Under the pieces are notes generated by a model, which worked only from the letters and a program-made list of their open reading frames with translations, was not told the DNA's origin and made no database searches. From the NCBI RefSeq assembly GCF_002288525.1, contig NZ_CP023067.1, positions 2,955,001 through 3,019,000 of the forward strand: a stretch of DNA of 64,000 bases. Reading direction: 5' to 3'. The stretch's first letter is position 1. The number at the start of each line of letters is the position of its first letter. Of this stretch, positions 42,603 through 51,230 are shown one piece after another. Position numbers and translations under genes: made by a program. The stretch comes from Sinorhizobium sojae CCBAU 05684. GTDB lineage: Bacteria; Pseudomonadota; Alphaproteobacteria; Rhizobiales; Rhizobiaceae.

Positions 42603-45512
42603 ATGGCAAAACTTCCTGAAATTCAGCCGCGCGGCGCTATCACGCGCGGCCCCGTCTCTTCGGTCTCTCCTGCCGAAGTCGCGAACCCGTTTCAGCAGAT
42701 CGCCAACGCGCTCGATGCGGCCGGAGAAGTATTCGAGCGCAAGGATGTGGCAGACGCTTCCAACGACGGCGCGAACGCGGTCTATCGCGATGCCGACGGG
42801 AATTTGAAGGTCGATCTGCAGTCGAACATTTCGGCGCGTGGCCGGGCCTACAATGCCGCCGCGCAGCAGGGATATGCCGCCCGCCTGGCGGGTGACATCC
42901 GCGCTCGCGGTACCGCCCTGCAGAACGAGGCGAAGGGCAACGTCGACACATTCAACGCTTCGTGGAAGGCGTTCCGCGACCAGACCTTAACCGCCGTGCC
43001 GAAGGATTTCCGCGGCGCTGTTACGACGATGCTCGACACCGAGGGGCCGCGCTTTGCTCTCGGAGTGTCCGAGCAGAAGCGAACGGCGGACCTGAAGGAA
43101 TTCGAGGGCAACATCAAAGCTGAAATCCAGCTCCTCGATGACGACATGTCGGCGCTGGCGCGCGCCGGCGGCGTGTCAACTGATGCCTATAAGCAGAAGC
43201 AATCGCAGCTTCATACGCTATGGGATCAGCTCGCGACCAACCCTGATTTCGTAGTTGGCGAGAAAGAGGCCAAGATCGCTGTTCAGCGCATGGAGTCTCG
43301 GCACCTCTCCGAGTCCATGCTGAGCACCGTCGATCGCGCGCTTGCAACCGGCGGAATCGCTGAAGCGAGGAAGATTTCGCGGTCCATACTCACCGACGAA
43401 AAGCTTGCCCTGACGCCGGCCGAACGTCGCCAGTATGCGGGGCTCGCCAACGAGCGGATCAACGGCTTCGCCGCCCAGGCAAAGGCCAACCTGAAGCCGA
43501 CGCAGGATCGATCGAAGACGATACAGAAGCGCCTCAAAGAAGGTGTCGGTCTCGATAACGACGATATCGATCTGACCGCGGCGGAACTGGCGCGCGGCGG
43601 GGACATGGCCGGCGCAATGGAGCTCTACTCCGCCCGGGCAATGGCAAGGACGCTGCAGACCTTCAAGCTCTCTGATAACGAACAGCAGGTCGCGATGGCG
43701 GAAACTGCGATTGGCAATGCCAACCGCCCGTCTCCTGGCCGGTCCCGTCCGGTTTCTGTCGCTCCTCAACTTTCCGGCCGCATGCAGCAGGCGATGAAAC
43801 ACTACATTGCCCGGGGGGGCAGCCCGGTCATGGCGGCGGGTATCATCGGCAACCTCGTGCAGGAGTCGAGCTTGAACACGTCGGCGCTCAATCCGGGCGA
43901 CGGAACCGACGGTTCGGACTCAATCGGCCTCGGCCAGTGGAACGGTCCTCGCGCAAAAGCGCTCAAGGCTTTCGCTGCAAAGAGAGGCGCGTCTCCCGAC
44001 GACTTCTCTACTCAGCTCGATTTCGTTCTTCACGAGCTGGAAACGACGGAGGGCGCTGCCTACGAACGGTTGAAGGCTGCTCGCACTGTCGATGAAGCGA
44101 CCGCCGCCATGATCGGCTATGAACGCCCGGCTGGCTGGTCGCCAGGTAATCCGCGGGGCGGACATGGCTGGAATAACCGTCTCGCCATGGCGGCAAAGGC
44201 GGCTGAGTTCGAGGGCCTGTCCGGTGAGCTGATCGCAGCCGAATCCGGCGCCGTCGATCCCGAGCTGGTCAAGGAATACCGTGCTGAGATGACGCGCGAC
44301 TCCAAGGCTCTCTTCGACGACATCAAGTCGGGCTACGACAAAGGCCTGACGCCGGCCGTGAGCGACATCGACCTTCTGACGCGCCAACTTGCCATCGTCG
44401 ACGATCAGGATTTCCGGAAACAGGTTGCCGACTATTTCAGCAGCCAGGCGGCAACGGAGGCGATCGCCGGCATGGCGCCGGCACAGGTCGAAAACCTGAT
44501 ATCCGCACTTCGCTCGGACGCCGCCGACGGCGCGACGATCGCGCAGCAGCAGATCATCACGGGCATGGAAGAGGCCGAGAAGGCACGCGCGCAGGCGCTC
44601 AAGGACGATCCGCTCGGATACGCCATGAACCGCCGGATCGTTCCCCCTCTCCCGCCGCTCGATCTGTCGCAGCCCGATACCTGGGCGCAGTCGTTCCAAG
44701 CCTATCAGAACGGCGTCGACGTGCTCCGCGCGCGTGGTGAGGTAGGCAACATCTCGGCGCTTCGTCCAGAGATACAGGCGCAGGTGCAGCGAGCGCTCGC
44801 GGGGGCAACGCCGCAGCAGTCCGTGCAGCTCCTCGGCGCCATGGCTCAAGGTCTGAGCCCTGACACCTATCAGGCAACGCTCAGCAAGATCGCTGCCAGT
44901 GGCGATGGCAAGGCCACGGCTGCGGCCGGCGCGCTGGTGATGGAGAACCCCGAAGTCGCCGAAGGTGTCCTTCGCGGCACTGCTCTGCTGCGGGAAAATC
45001 CGCGCCTCGCGCCTTCGAAGACAGATGCTAATCTGTCCGCAATCGACGACATTCTTCCGACGAGGGCGTTTGCTCCGTCTCTGGAAGCCTCGCGGCAGTC
45101 CCTCCTCGAAGCCGCCACTGCTCGCTATGCTGATCTCTCCAATCAGAGCGGCGACACCAGCGGACAGCTCAGCGACGAGCGCATGCAGCAGGCAATCACC
45201 GAAGTGACCGGCGGCCTTGTCGACATGAACGGGTATTCTGTGATCGCGCCGCGCTACGGCCAGACACAGGACGATTTCGACAAGACGCTTACCGCGCTCA
45301 CCGATCAGGATCTCGCGGGCGCGGTCACCAGTTCCGGCCAGGCGGTCCGCGCCAGCGATCTCAGGAATGAGGGCCGGCTACGGGCGATTGCGGACGGCCG
45401 ATATATCCTCGAATTCGGGAATGCCGACTACCCCACCTATGTCATGCGCCAGCCTTCGCCGGGGTCGTACACTGAACCGTCGGTCTTCGTGCTGGATCTG
45501 AGGAACCGCTGA
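42603..45512 (+). CDS. Internal virion protein with tail-lysozyme domain
   Basis: 969 residues, largely helical. Near residues 395-535 there is a phage tail-lysozyme domain: AAGIIGNLVQESSLNTSALN, then DSIGLGQWNGPRAKALKAFA and RPAGWSPGNP, with the catalytic-type Glu in VQESS. It should locally cut peptidoglycan while DNA is injected, like T7 gp16 or the P22 ejection proteins. The remainder forms the periplasmic conduit. Confidence 0.82.
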   Translation: MAKLPEIQPRGAITRGPVSSVSPAEVANPFQQIANALDAAGEVFERKDVADASNDGANAVYRDADGNLKVDLQSNISARGRAYNAAAQQGYAARLAGDIRARGTALQNEAKGNVDTFNASWKAFRDQTLTAVPKDFRGAVTTMLDTEGPRFALGVSEQKRTADLKEFEGNIKAEIQLLDDDMSALARAGGVSTDAYKQKQSQLHTLWDQLATNPDFVVGEKEAKIAVQRMESRHLSESMLSTVDRALATGGIAEARKISRSILTDEKLALTPAERRQYAGLANERINGFAAQAKANLKPTQDRSKTIQKRLKEGVGLDNDDIDLTAAELARGGDMAGAMELYSARAMARTLQTFKLSDNEQQVAMAETAIGNANRPSPGRSRPVSVAPQLSGRMQQAMKHYIARGGSPVMAAGIIGNLVQESSLNTSALNPGDGTDGSDSIGLGQWNGPRAKALKAFAAKRGASPDDFSTQLDFVLHELETTEGAAYERLKAARTVDEATAAMIGYERPAGWSPGNPRGGHGWNNRLAMAAKAAEFEGLSGELIAAESGAVDPELVKEYRAEMTRDSKALFDDIKSGYDKGLTPAVSDIDLLTRQLAIVDDQDFRKQVADYFSSQAATEAIAGMAPAQVENLISALRSDAADGATIAQQQIITGMEEAEKARAQALKDDPLGYAMNRRIVPPLPPLDLSQPDTWAQSFQAYQNGVDVLRARGEVGNISALRPEIQAQVQRALAGATPQQSVQLLGAMAQGLSPDTYQATLSKIAASGDGKATAAAGALVMENPEVAEGVLRGTALLRENPRLAPSKTDANLSAIDDILPTRAFAPSLEASRQSLLEAATARYADLSNQSGDTSGQLSDERMQQAITEVTGGLVDMNGYSVIAPRYGQTQDDFDKTLTALTDQDLAGAVTSSGQAVRASDLRNEGRLRAIADGRYILEFGNADYPTYVMRQPSPGSYTEPSVFVLDLRNR

Positions 45513-47818
45513 TGGCGATGCTTGTTGACGATCAGCAGATCCGGTCCGCGCTGCAGGTCGCGGCGCGCAGCCCGTTCGAAGGCGTTGATCCCGGCTTTGT
45601 CGAGCGCCTGAAATCAGACTGGACCGCGATGCGGGAATTCTCGAATTCCAACGCCGATCACCGCAACGCGCTTGCGGCGCAGAACGATTTTCAGGTCCGG
45701 TTCTTCAAGGAAAGCGGGCAGCGCCTTCCCGGCTGGATCGACAGCATGAACTTCAACGCGATGGAGGTCGCGAAGAAGCAATTCGACGCGTGGAAGGGAA
45801 GCCACCCCGAAAGCGAACTGACCTTTCCGACACCCGAAGAGTTTCGCGCGCGTGCCGATGCGAAAGCGCTCGAGGCGCGCGGCGCTTCAGAGGATTTGCA
45901 GAGGCGGTCGACAGGATGGTCCTCGGCGATTGGTGGCTTCCTCGGTACAGCCGGCGGGGCGATGACGGATCCGATCAACCTGCTTGCAGCCGGGTTCGGA
46001 GCGTCTGCATCCGCCGGCATTCTCCGCACCGCATTGACTGAGGCCGGTATCGGCGTGGCGTCGGAATCCATCATTCAAGGTGCGACGATCGATCGGAAGC
46101 AGCGGCTTGATCCGACGTTCTCGGCCGGGGATGCTCTGTTCGAGATTGGCGCAGCCGGCGTCGGTGGTGCTGTGCTCGGCGGCGGTATCAAGGGGCTTGC
46201 CAACCTGTGGCACCGCGCTAAGACAGGCGAATGGCCCCGCCACGTGCGCGACACCGCAAACGTGCTGACCCGCGAGGCGGCTATTCCAGAGAGCCGGTTT
46301 TCCAAGTCTGTGCAGGGCGAGTCCGCTCACCGCGCAGCGCTTGCCAAGGCCATCGACGATCTGACGGCAAGCCGTCCCGTCGAGCTGCCGCCGGAAGCCT
46401 TCGCACAGGCAAACGCGCGCCCTGGCCGTGTCTATGATGCCGACGGCAATAGCATCGGTGTCAGCTATGAGGTGGTGGAAGCGTCAACTCTCATCACCTC
46501 TCACGGCGACGATCTCACTCCGAACCCCGCGTTCCCGCCGGAACTGCAGCCGCGCGATCGTTCCCGCGCCCTGTCGCAGGATCAGATTTCCGGTATCGCC
46601 GCCAATCTGCAGCCCGAGCGTCTCGGATTCTCGCCACAGGCCGAGTCCGGTGCACCGATCGTCGGTCCCGATGGGCTGGTGGAAAGCGGCAATGGCCGGG
46701 TGCTCGCGCTGCGCCGCGCCTACAATCAGGGCGGCGTGCCGGCCGACAATTACCGCAACTTCCTACGCTCCCAGAATTTCGATGTCGAAGGGATGAATAA
46801 TCCCGTTCTCATCGCCCGGCGCGTTACGGATCTTGAAGATGCCGCCCGCGTCGGCTTTGTCACCGCTGCGAACCGCTCCACGGCTATGCGCCTCGGTGCA
46901 GCCGAACAGGCGCTTTCCGATGCAAGGCTTCTTGATGGTCCATTGCTCGACATGCTCGAAGGGTCGGACATTCGAGCCGCCGGCAATCAGCCCTTCGCCC
47001 GCGGTTTCATGTCGAAGCTGCCGCGCTCGGAACAAGGATCGCTGATCGACAAGGATGGGTTCCTGTCGCAAGACGGTGAGCGACGGATCACCGCCGCGCT
47101 GATGGGCCGGGCCTATGGCGAGCCGGTCTTGCTCGGCCGCGCGCTCGAGGACACCGACAACAACATCAAGAGCATTGCCGGTGCGCTTGCCGATTCCTCG
47201 GCGCCATGGTCGAAGATGCGCGATGCCGTCTCGCGCGGTGAAATTCCCGCCGGAATGGACATCACCGACGATCTGCTGAATGCGGTCCGCCTGGTCATGA
47301 AGGCACGCGACGAGGGCCGCACGGTCAAGGATCTGGTCAATCAGGCTGAGATGTTCGGCGGTCCGGACGAATTGTCGAAGATCATGGCGCGAGCGATGTT
47401 CTCCGACATGGATCTCCGCCGCCCCGTCGGCCGCGCACGCCTCGCCGAATTCCTCCGCGACTATGCGGAAGAGGCGATGAAGAACGATGCCGGGCCGCGC
47501 CTCTTCGGCGAAGCGCTCGGCGCCGGCGATATCCTGAAGTCCTCGCTTGAGCGCGTCGGCCGCAATGACCTGCTGCGGGTCGCTGAGGAGCGTCTGACGC
47601 CTGAGGCGGTGGAGAAGCTGGATGATGATCCGTTGACGGCGGAAGCGGCCATCATGGACGCGCAACGCTTGCGTGCGGAGCGTTCCGGTATCAAGGTCGA
47701 CTTGGGCGACGGTCTAGGTGAGCGCTCGCTAGACGACATCCTCGACGAGGCGGACGAGGAGATTGCCGCCGCTGCTGAAATCGAAGCCTGCACGATCGGA
47801 CGGGATCAGACACAATGA
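45512..47818 (+). CDS. Internal virion/ejection protein with a DdrB-ParB-like domain
   Basis: 768 residues. The N terminus is helical with a Gly/Ala-rich hydrophobic stretch (about 150-240, GGFLGTAGGAMTDPINLLAA). Residues about 330-530 contain GPDGLVESGNGRVLALRRAY, then NPVLIARRVTD and RSTAMRLGAAEQALSD, resembling the DdrB/DarB ParB-superfamily domain seen in anti-restriction and mobile-element proteins. The C terminus is acidic. It is encoded among ejection proteins, so it is probably injected with the DNA; what the ParB-like part does is inference. Confidence 0.7.
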   Translation: MAMLVDDQQIRSALQVAARSPFEGVDPGFVERLKSDWTAMREFSNSNADHRNALAAQNDFQVRFFKESGQRLPGWIDSMNFNAMEVAKKQFDAWKGSHPESELTFPTPEEFRARADAKALEARGASEDLQRRSTGWSSAIGGFLGTAGGAMTDPINLLAAGFGASASAGILRTALTEAGIGVASESIIQGATIDRKQRLDPTFSAGDALFEIGAAGVGGAVLGGGIKGLANLWHRAKTGEWPRHVRDTANVLTREAAIPESRFSKSVQGESAHRAALAKAIDDLTASRPVELPPEAFAQANARPGRVYDADGNSIGVSYEVVEASTLITSHGDDLTPNPAFPPELQPRDRSRALSQDQISGIAANLQPERLGFSPQAESGAPIVGPDGLVESGNGRVLALRRAYNQGGVPADNYRNFLRSQNFDVEGMNNPVLIARRVTDLEDAARVGFVTAANRSTAMRLGAAEQALSDARLLDGPLLDMLEGSDIRAAGNQPFARGFMSKLPRSEQGSLIDKDGFLSQDGERRITAALMGRAYGEPVLLGRALEDTDNNIKSIAGALADSSAPWSKMRDAVSRGEIPAGMDITDDLLNAVRLVMKARDEGRTVKDLVNQAEMFGGPDELSKIMARAMFSDMDLRRPVGRARLAEFLRDYAEEAMKNDAGPRLFGEALGAGDILKSSLERVGRNDLLRVAEERLTPEAVEKLDDDPLTAEAAIMDAQRLRAERSGIKVDLGDGLGERSLDDILDEADEEIAAAAEIEACTIGRDQTQ

Positions 47819-50226
47819 GCATTGCCAACTGCCTGACGAAACTCGTCGCTGCAAAGCAGATCACTCAGAAGCAGGCCGATGACGCTCTCGCCCTTCACGA
47901 GGGACTGCAGGGGCGTTTGTATCCAACGATGGGTCCAACGTCGGCGGAAGCCGCCAGCGCGCTTGAGGCGGCGCGTGTGATGGCGCAGGCGGCACAGGAA
48001 CGCAAACTGATGGCAGCGAAGCAGGCCATCGCCTACGCGTCCGCTATTGACCGCATGGAGAAGCACCCTTCCGGCAAGACCGTCGGCCTTCAGAGCATGC
48101 TCGTCCGCGACAATCTCGAAGGCGGCGCGGCCATGGGAACCGCGATCCACATCGACGGCCACAGCGAGAACGTGACGAAGCGGCTCCTCGGCATGATGGA
48201 TGGCGCGATGAAGCCATATGCCTCGCGGCTGGCCGGTCTGAGACAGGACACGGAATCCATCTGGAATGTCGTGCGCGAGCTGTTCGGCGAGGACACCGGC
48301 GACGATGCGGCAAGGTCGGCCGCAGAAGGATGGAAAAAGACGACGGAATATGCCGTTGCCAGGGTGAAGTGCGCCGGCAAACCCCTCTCCGTGCTTGAGG
48401 ACTGGCGCCTGCCGCAGAACTGGGACAGCAGCCGCGTCAAGCAATTCTCGGAGCAGCAGTTCGTTCATGACCTGATGACCGAGTTCGAGGCCGGAAACCT
48501 GAAGGTCATGGACAAGCAGGGCCAGGGCGAGGCACCGCGCGCTGCCGTCGGCGGTATCATCGCCAATGCCTACAAGGATATCACGCTCGGCAAGGCGAAT
48601 AGCGGCGCCGGCGGTTTCTCCAATCAGCTCCGCGTCTTCCGGTTCCAAAACCCTGACGCCTATATCCGCCTGATGCAGAAATACGGGATCGGCGACGGCG
48701 GGCTCTACAACACGATGATGGGGCACCTTGGCGGGATGGGGCGAGAGATCGCCACCGTCGAGATCCTCGGGCCAAACTACGAGGACAATTTCCGCCGGCT
48801 CCTCGATGTCGCCCGCGAGGATGACGCGGTTCGAAACAAGGCGATCGGCGCCAAGCTCAAGCGCTCGCTGACGATGAACAGCCCGGCCGCGGTGCAGCGG
48901 ACATATGACGCGGTGACCGGAAAGCTCGGGGTCGCGCAAAGCGAGCTGATCGCGGGAATCGGTGGCGGCTTGCGTAACCTGCAGACGGCGGCGCGCCTTG
49001 GGTCGGCGACGATCGCGGCCCTGCCCGGCGATAGTTTCACGGCTTCACTGGCCGCAAACCACAACGGCATTCCGGCAACTGCCGTTCTTGGCCGTCTCGT
49101 CCGCGATCTCGCCAACGACAAGGAAGCTGAGGCGATCGCGCGCCAGGTCAATTTGACTGCCGCCTCGATCATGGATCACGCTTTGGGCTCGAGGCGCTTC
49201 GCTGACGAGGTGGTGGGGCAAGGCTTCACCGGCCGCGTCGCTGATACCACGATGCGGCTCACCGGTATCAATGCTTGGACCGAAGGGCTGAAACGCGCCT
49301 GGGCGATGGAGTTCAATGGCTTCATTGCCCGGCAGGCCGATCGCACCTTTGGCGATCTTGATCCGGCATTCGGCGGCTTCCTAAAACGCTATGGGTTCAC
49401 GCCCAGGCAGTGGGACAAGTTGCGCGCCACCCCGCAGATCGAGGCAGATGGCGCCAAGTTCTTCGACGTGAACGGCGTCGAGGATCAGGAGCTCGCCGAT
49501 CGGCTGATGTCTGCCATTCTCGACGAGCGTCGCTTTGCCGTCATCGAGCCCGACGCGCGCATTCGCGGCGCCATGTCGGCGGGGCTGCAGCGCGGCACGT
49601 TCATGGGAGAAATCGCGCGCTCTGCCACCCAGTTCAAATCCTTCCCGATGACCTTCATGATGACGCACATGATGCGCGCGGCGATTCAGGATGGTGCCTG
49701 GGGCAAGATCGCTGCCGGCACCAAGCTCGTCGGTCTGATGACGATCGCCGGGGCGGTCACTTCACAGATGCAGTCCCTCGTCGCAGGCCGCGACCCGCAG
49801 GATATGAGCACGCCGGAATTCTGGACGCAGGCTTTCATCCGCGGCGGTGGCGGCGGCATGCTCGGCGATCTCGTCTATTCGTCTTCCACGCGCGGCGGCG
49901 ACGGGCTGAAGGAATACATCCTCGGTCCTGCGCCCGGTACCATCATCTCGGCAACTGGCGACCTCTCGCAGGCTCTCATTGGCGATGGGAAGATGACCGG
50001 TAAGATGCTGGCGCAGCATATCAAGGCGTGGACACCCGGCTCGTCGCTGTGGTTTTCGAAGATCGCAACGGACCGTCTCCTCTTCGATCAAATCCAGGCC
50101 ATGATCGATCCGAATTACCGGCAGTCGTTCGCGCGATACGAGCAGCGGATGAAGAAGGACTTCGGGCAAGCCTTCTGGTGGCGCCCGGGCGATGTAGCAC
50201 CCGATCGCGGGCCGCGACTGCCTTAG
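47815..50226 (+). CDS. Large internal virion (ejection) protein
   Basis: 803 residues. Mostly helical with Gly/Ala-rich segments (LIAGIGGGLRNLQTAARLGS, GLMTIAGAVTSQMQSLVAGR) and a C-terminal amphipathic part (SLWFSKIATDRLLFDQIQAM). Coupled to the previous gene by a 4-base overlap. Size and order, last of the four ejection proteins before the tailspike, match the fourth internal protein of T7/P22-type phages. Confidence 0.75.
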   Translation: MSIANCLTKLVAAKQITQKQADDALALHEGLQGRLYPTMGPTSAEAASALEAARVMAQAAQERKLMAAKQAIAYASAIDRMEKHPSGKTVGLQSMLVRDNLEGGAAMGTAIHIDGHSENVTKRLLGMMDGAMKPYASRLAGLRQDTESIWNVVRELFGEDTGDDAARSAAEGWKKTTEYAVARVKCAGKPLSVLEDWRLPQNWDSSRVKQFSEQQFVHDLMTEFEAGNLKVMDKQGQGEAPRAAVGGIIANAYKDITLGKANSGAGGFSNQLRVFRFQNPDAYIRLMQKYGIGDGGLYNTMMGHLGGMGREIATVEILGPNYEDNFRRLLDVAREDDAVRNKAIGAKLKRSLTMNSPAAVQRTYDAVTGKLGVAQSELIAGIGGGLRNLQTAARLGSATIAALPGDSFTASLAANHNGIPATAVLGRLVRDLANDKEAEAIARQVNLTAASIMDHALGSRRFADEVVGQGFTGRVADTTMRLTGINAWTEGLKRAWAMEFNGFIARQADRTFGDLDPAFGGFLKRYGFTPRQWDKLRATPQIEADGAKFFDVNGVEDQELADRLMSAILDERRFAVIEPDARIRGAMSAGLQRGTFMGEIARSATQFKSFPMTFMMTHMMRAAIQDGAWGKIAAGTKLVGLMTIAGAVTSQMQSLVAGRDPQDMSTPEFWTQAFIRGGGGGMLGDLVYSSSTRGGDGLKEYILGPAPGTIISATGDLSQALIGDGKMTGKMLAQHIKAWTPGSSLWFSKIATDRLLFDQIQAMIDPNYRQSFARYEQRMKKDFGQAFWWRPGDVAPDRGPRLP

Positions 50227-50468
50227 CGCTTGCGCTCACCGAGCAGCTTATCGATGACCTTCTGTTGTTTTTCGAAGGCTTCCAGCAGCCTTTCTATGCG
50301 CTCATCCACAGCGCTGTGTTTGAAAGATGCTTCAAGACGGGACACTATCTCTGCATTCAGTGATCGACCGGATTCCTCTGCTGCTGCCGTGAGTTGAGCC
50401 CGTAGTGGCGGCAACATCCTGAGCCCGAATGGGGCAATATTTCCGATCTTTTCACCGCCTGTTTTCAT
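50223..50468 (-). CDS. Arc-family ribbon-helix-helix repressor (leftward)
   Basis: 81 residues. APFGLRMLPPLRAQLTAAAE then ESGRSLNAEIVSRLEAS is an Arc/Mnt-type ribbon-helix-helix; the C terminus is a coiled coil (IERLLEAFEKQQKVIDKLLG) as in Mnt. Transcribed divergently from a second Arc-like gene, with three candidate operators between. Its 3' end overlaps the ejection-protein gene on the other strand by 4 bases. Confidence 0.85.
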   Translation of the reverse strand: MKTGGEKIGNIAPFGLRMLPPLRAQLTAAAEESGRSLNAEIVSRLEASFKHSAVDERIERLLEAFEKQQKVIDKLLGERKR

Positions 50469-50470
50469 GA

Positions 50471-50537
50471 CTGCACTCTGTAGTCAAAATGCAGTTGCCA
50501 TCAATGACTACAAAGTGTAATTAGCTACATTATGTAA
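50471..50537. promoter_or_regulatory. Operator array between two Arc-like genes
   Basis: Three 13-base sites of the form YTACA-N3-TGYAR: CTACAGAGTGCAG on the minus strand (50471-50483), CTACAAAGTGTAA (50508-50520) and CTACATTATGTAA (50525-50537). The last two are 17 bases apart. The 73-base gap is markedly AT-rich. Position suits mutual repression of the two divergent genes. Confidence 0.65.
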
Positions 50538-50541
50538 CTAT

Positions 50542-50730
50542 ATGGTTGCTAAAGGGGGAACGCAGGTGAAGGCGAAAAAGCCGCCGTTCGGACTCCGCAT
50601 GCCAGAAGACGTGAAAGCTTGGGTTGCACGTCAGGCACAAGAAAACATGCGATCTCAGAATGCAGAGATCGTCATGGCACTTAAAGAAAAAATGGATCGT
50701 CTGGCCGCTATAACTATTTCTGAACAATAG
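50542..50730 (+). CDS. Arc-family ribbon-helix-helix repressor (rightward)
   Basis: 62 residues: KKPPFGLRMPEDVKAWVARQ then AQENMRSQNAEIVMALKEKM is an Arc repressor, about the length of P22 Arc (53). It is divergent from the longer, Mnt-like Arc-family gene. In P22 the arc/mnt pair (immI) also lies next to the tailspike gene, as here. Confidence 0.85.
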   Translation: MVAKGGTQVKAKKPPFGLRMPEDVKAWVARQAQENMRSQNAEIVMALKEKMDRLAAITISEQ

Positions 50731-50786
50731 GCCGGCGAAGCGCGCGTGAAACAGGGTCGCGAAACATCATCAAGGACAGTCGGAAA

Positions 50787-51185
50787 GTGGACGATGCTCC
50801 TCTATTCGTATCAGGCAGACGAGGTTTTCTCGGCAATGTGTTGAGTGGGTCTCTGGCGGCGGCTGTGCCGCCAGAAGTTGCGCGTGCAGCATCTGACGAT
50901 CGGTCGGAAATGGAGCACGTCGAGGCGCTGTTCAAAGAATATGAAGACGCCCGCAACGAGGTAGAGGCGGCCCCGGCAGGTGAGAGGTGCTGGCGCCGCG
51001 CAAGACGACGGGAGACCGATGCATTACACGCTCTCCTCTCGTACCAAGACAAGAGCGTCTCAGCCTTCAAGATCAGGGCCGATTGCATCCAGGCCATCAT
51101 TGAGCGGGACAATCTCTGTCGCCGCAATTTCGGGGCCGATGGTGATGCCTTCGAAGTCTTCATAAACTCGGTCGCCCGCTTCTAG
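50787..51185 (+). CDS. Hypothetical phage protein with twin-arginine-type leader
   Basis: 132 residues from a GTG start (GGAAA upstream). MDDAPLFVSGRRGFLGNVLS then GSLAAAVPPEVARA is a Tat-like signal with RRGFLG. The mature part is helical and charged (EHVEALFKEYEDARNEVEAA) with two Cys residues. It lies downstream of the Arc-like gene, where P22 has its antirepressor, but I see no Ant resemblance. It could be a lysogenic-conversion protein. Confidence 0.5.
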   Translation: MDDAPLFVSGRRGFLGNVLSGSLAAAVPPEVARAASDDRSEMEHVEALFKEYEDARNEVEAAPAGERCWRRARRRETDALHALLSYQDKSVSAFKIRADCIQAIIERDNLCRRNFGADGDAFEVFINSVARF

Positions 51186-51188
51186 CCC

Positions 51189-51198
51189 TGTGCTTTGC
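51189..51198 (+). promoter_or_regulatory. Late element 5 (TGTGCTTTGC) upstream of the tailspike gene
   Basis: GATTATCC begins exactly 29 bases after the element's first base (51218), as for element 6. The tailspike ATG is 42 bases from the element, as for element 4, with no ribosome binding site in between. Confidence 0.65.
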
Positions 51199-51230
51199 AG
51201 GGTTTGGCATGCGCGGGGATTATCCTGCGC

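Noticed and set aside
50787..51185. Antirepressor by analogy with P22 ant
   Set aside because: No resemblance to Ant or BRO/KilA-N proteins; it has a Tat-like leader instead.
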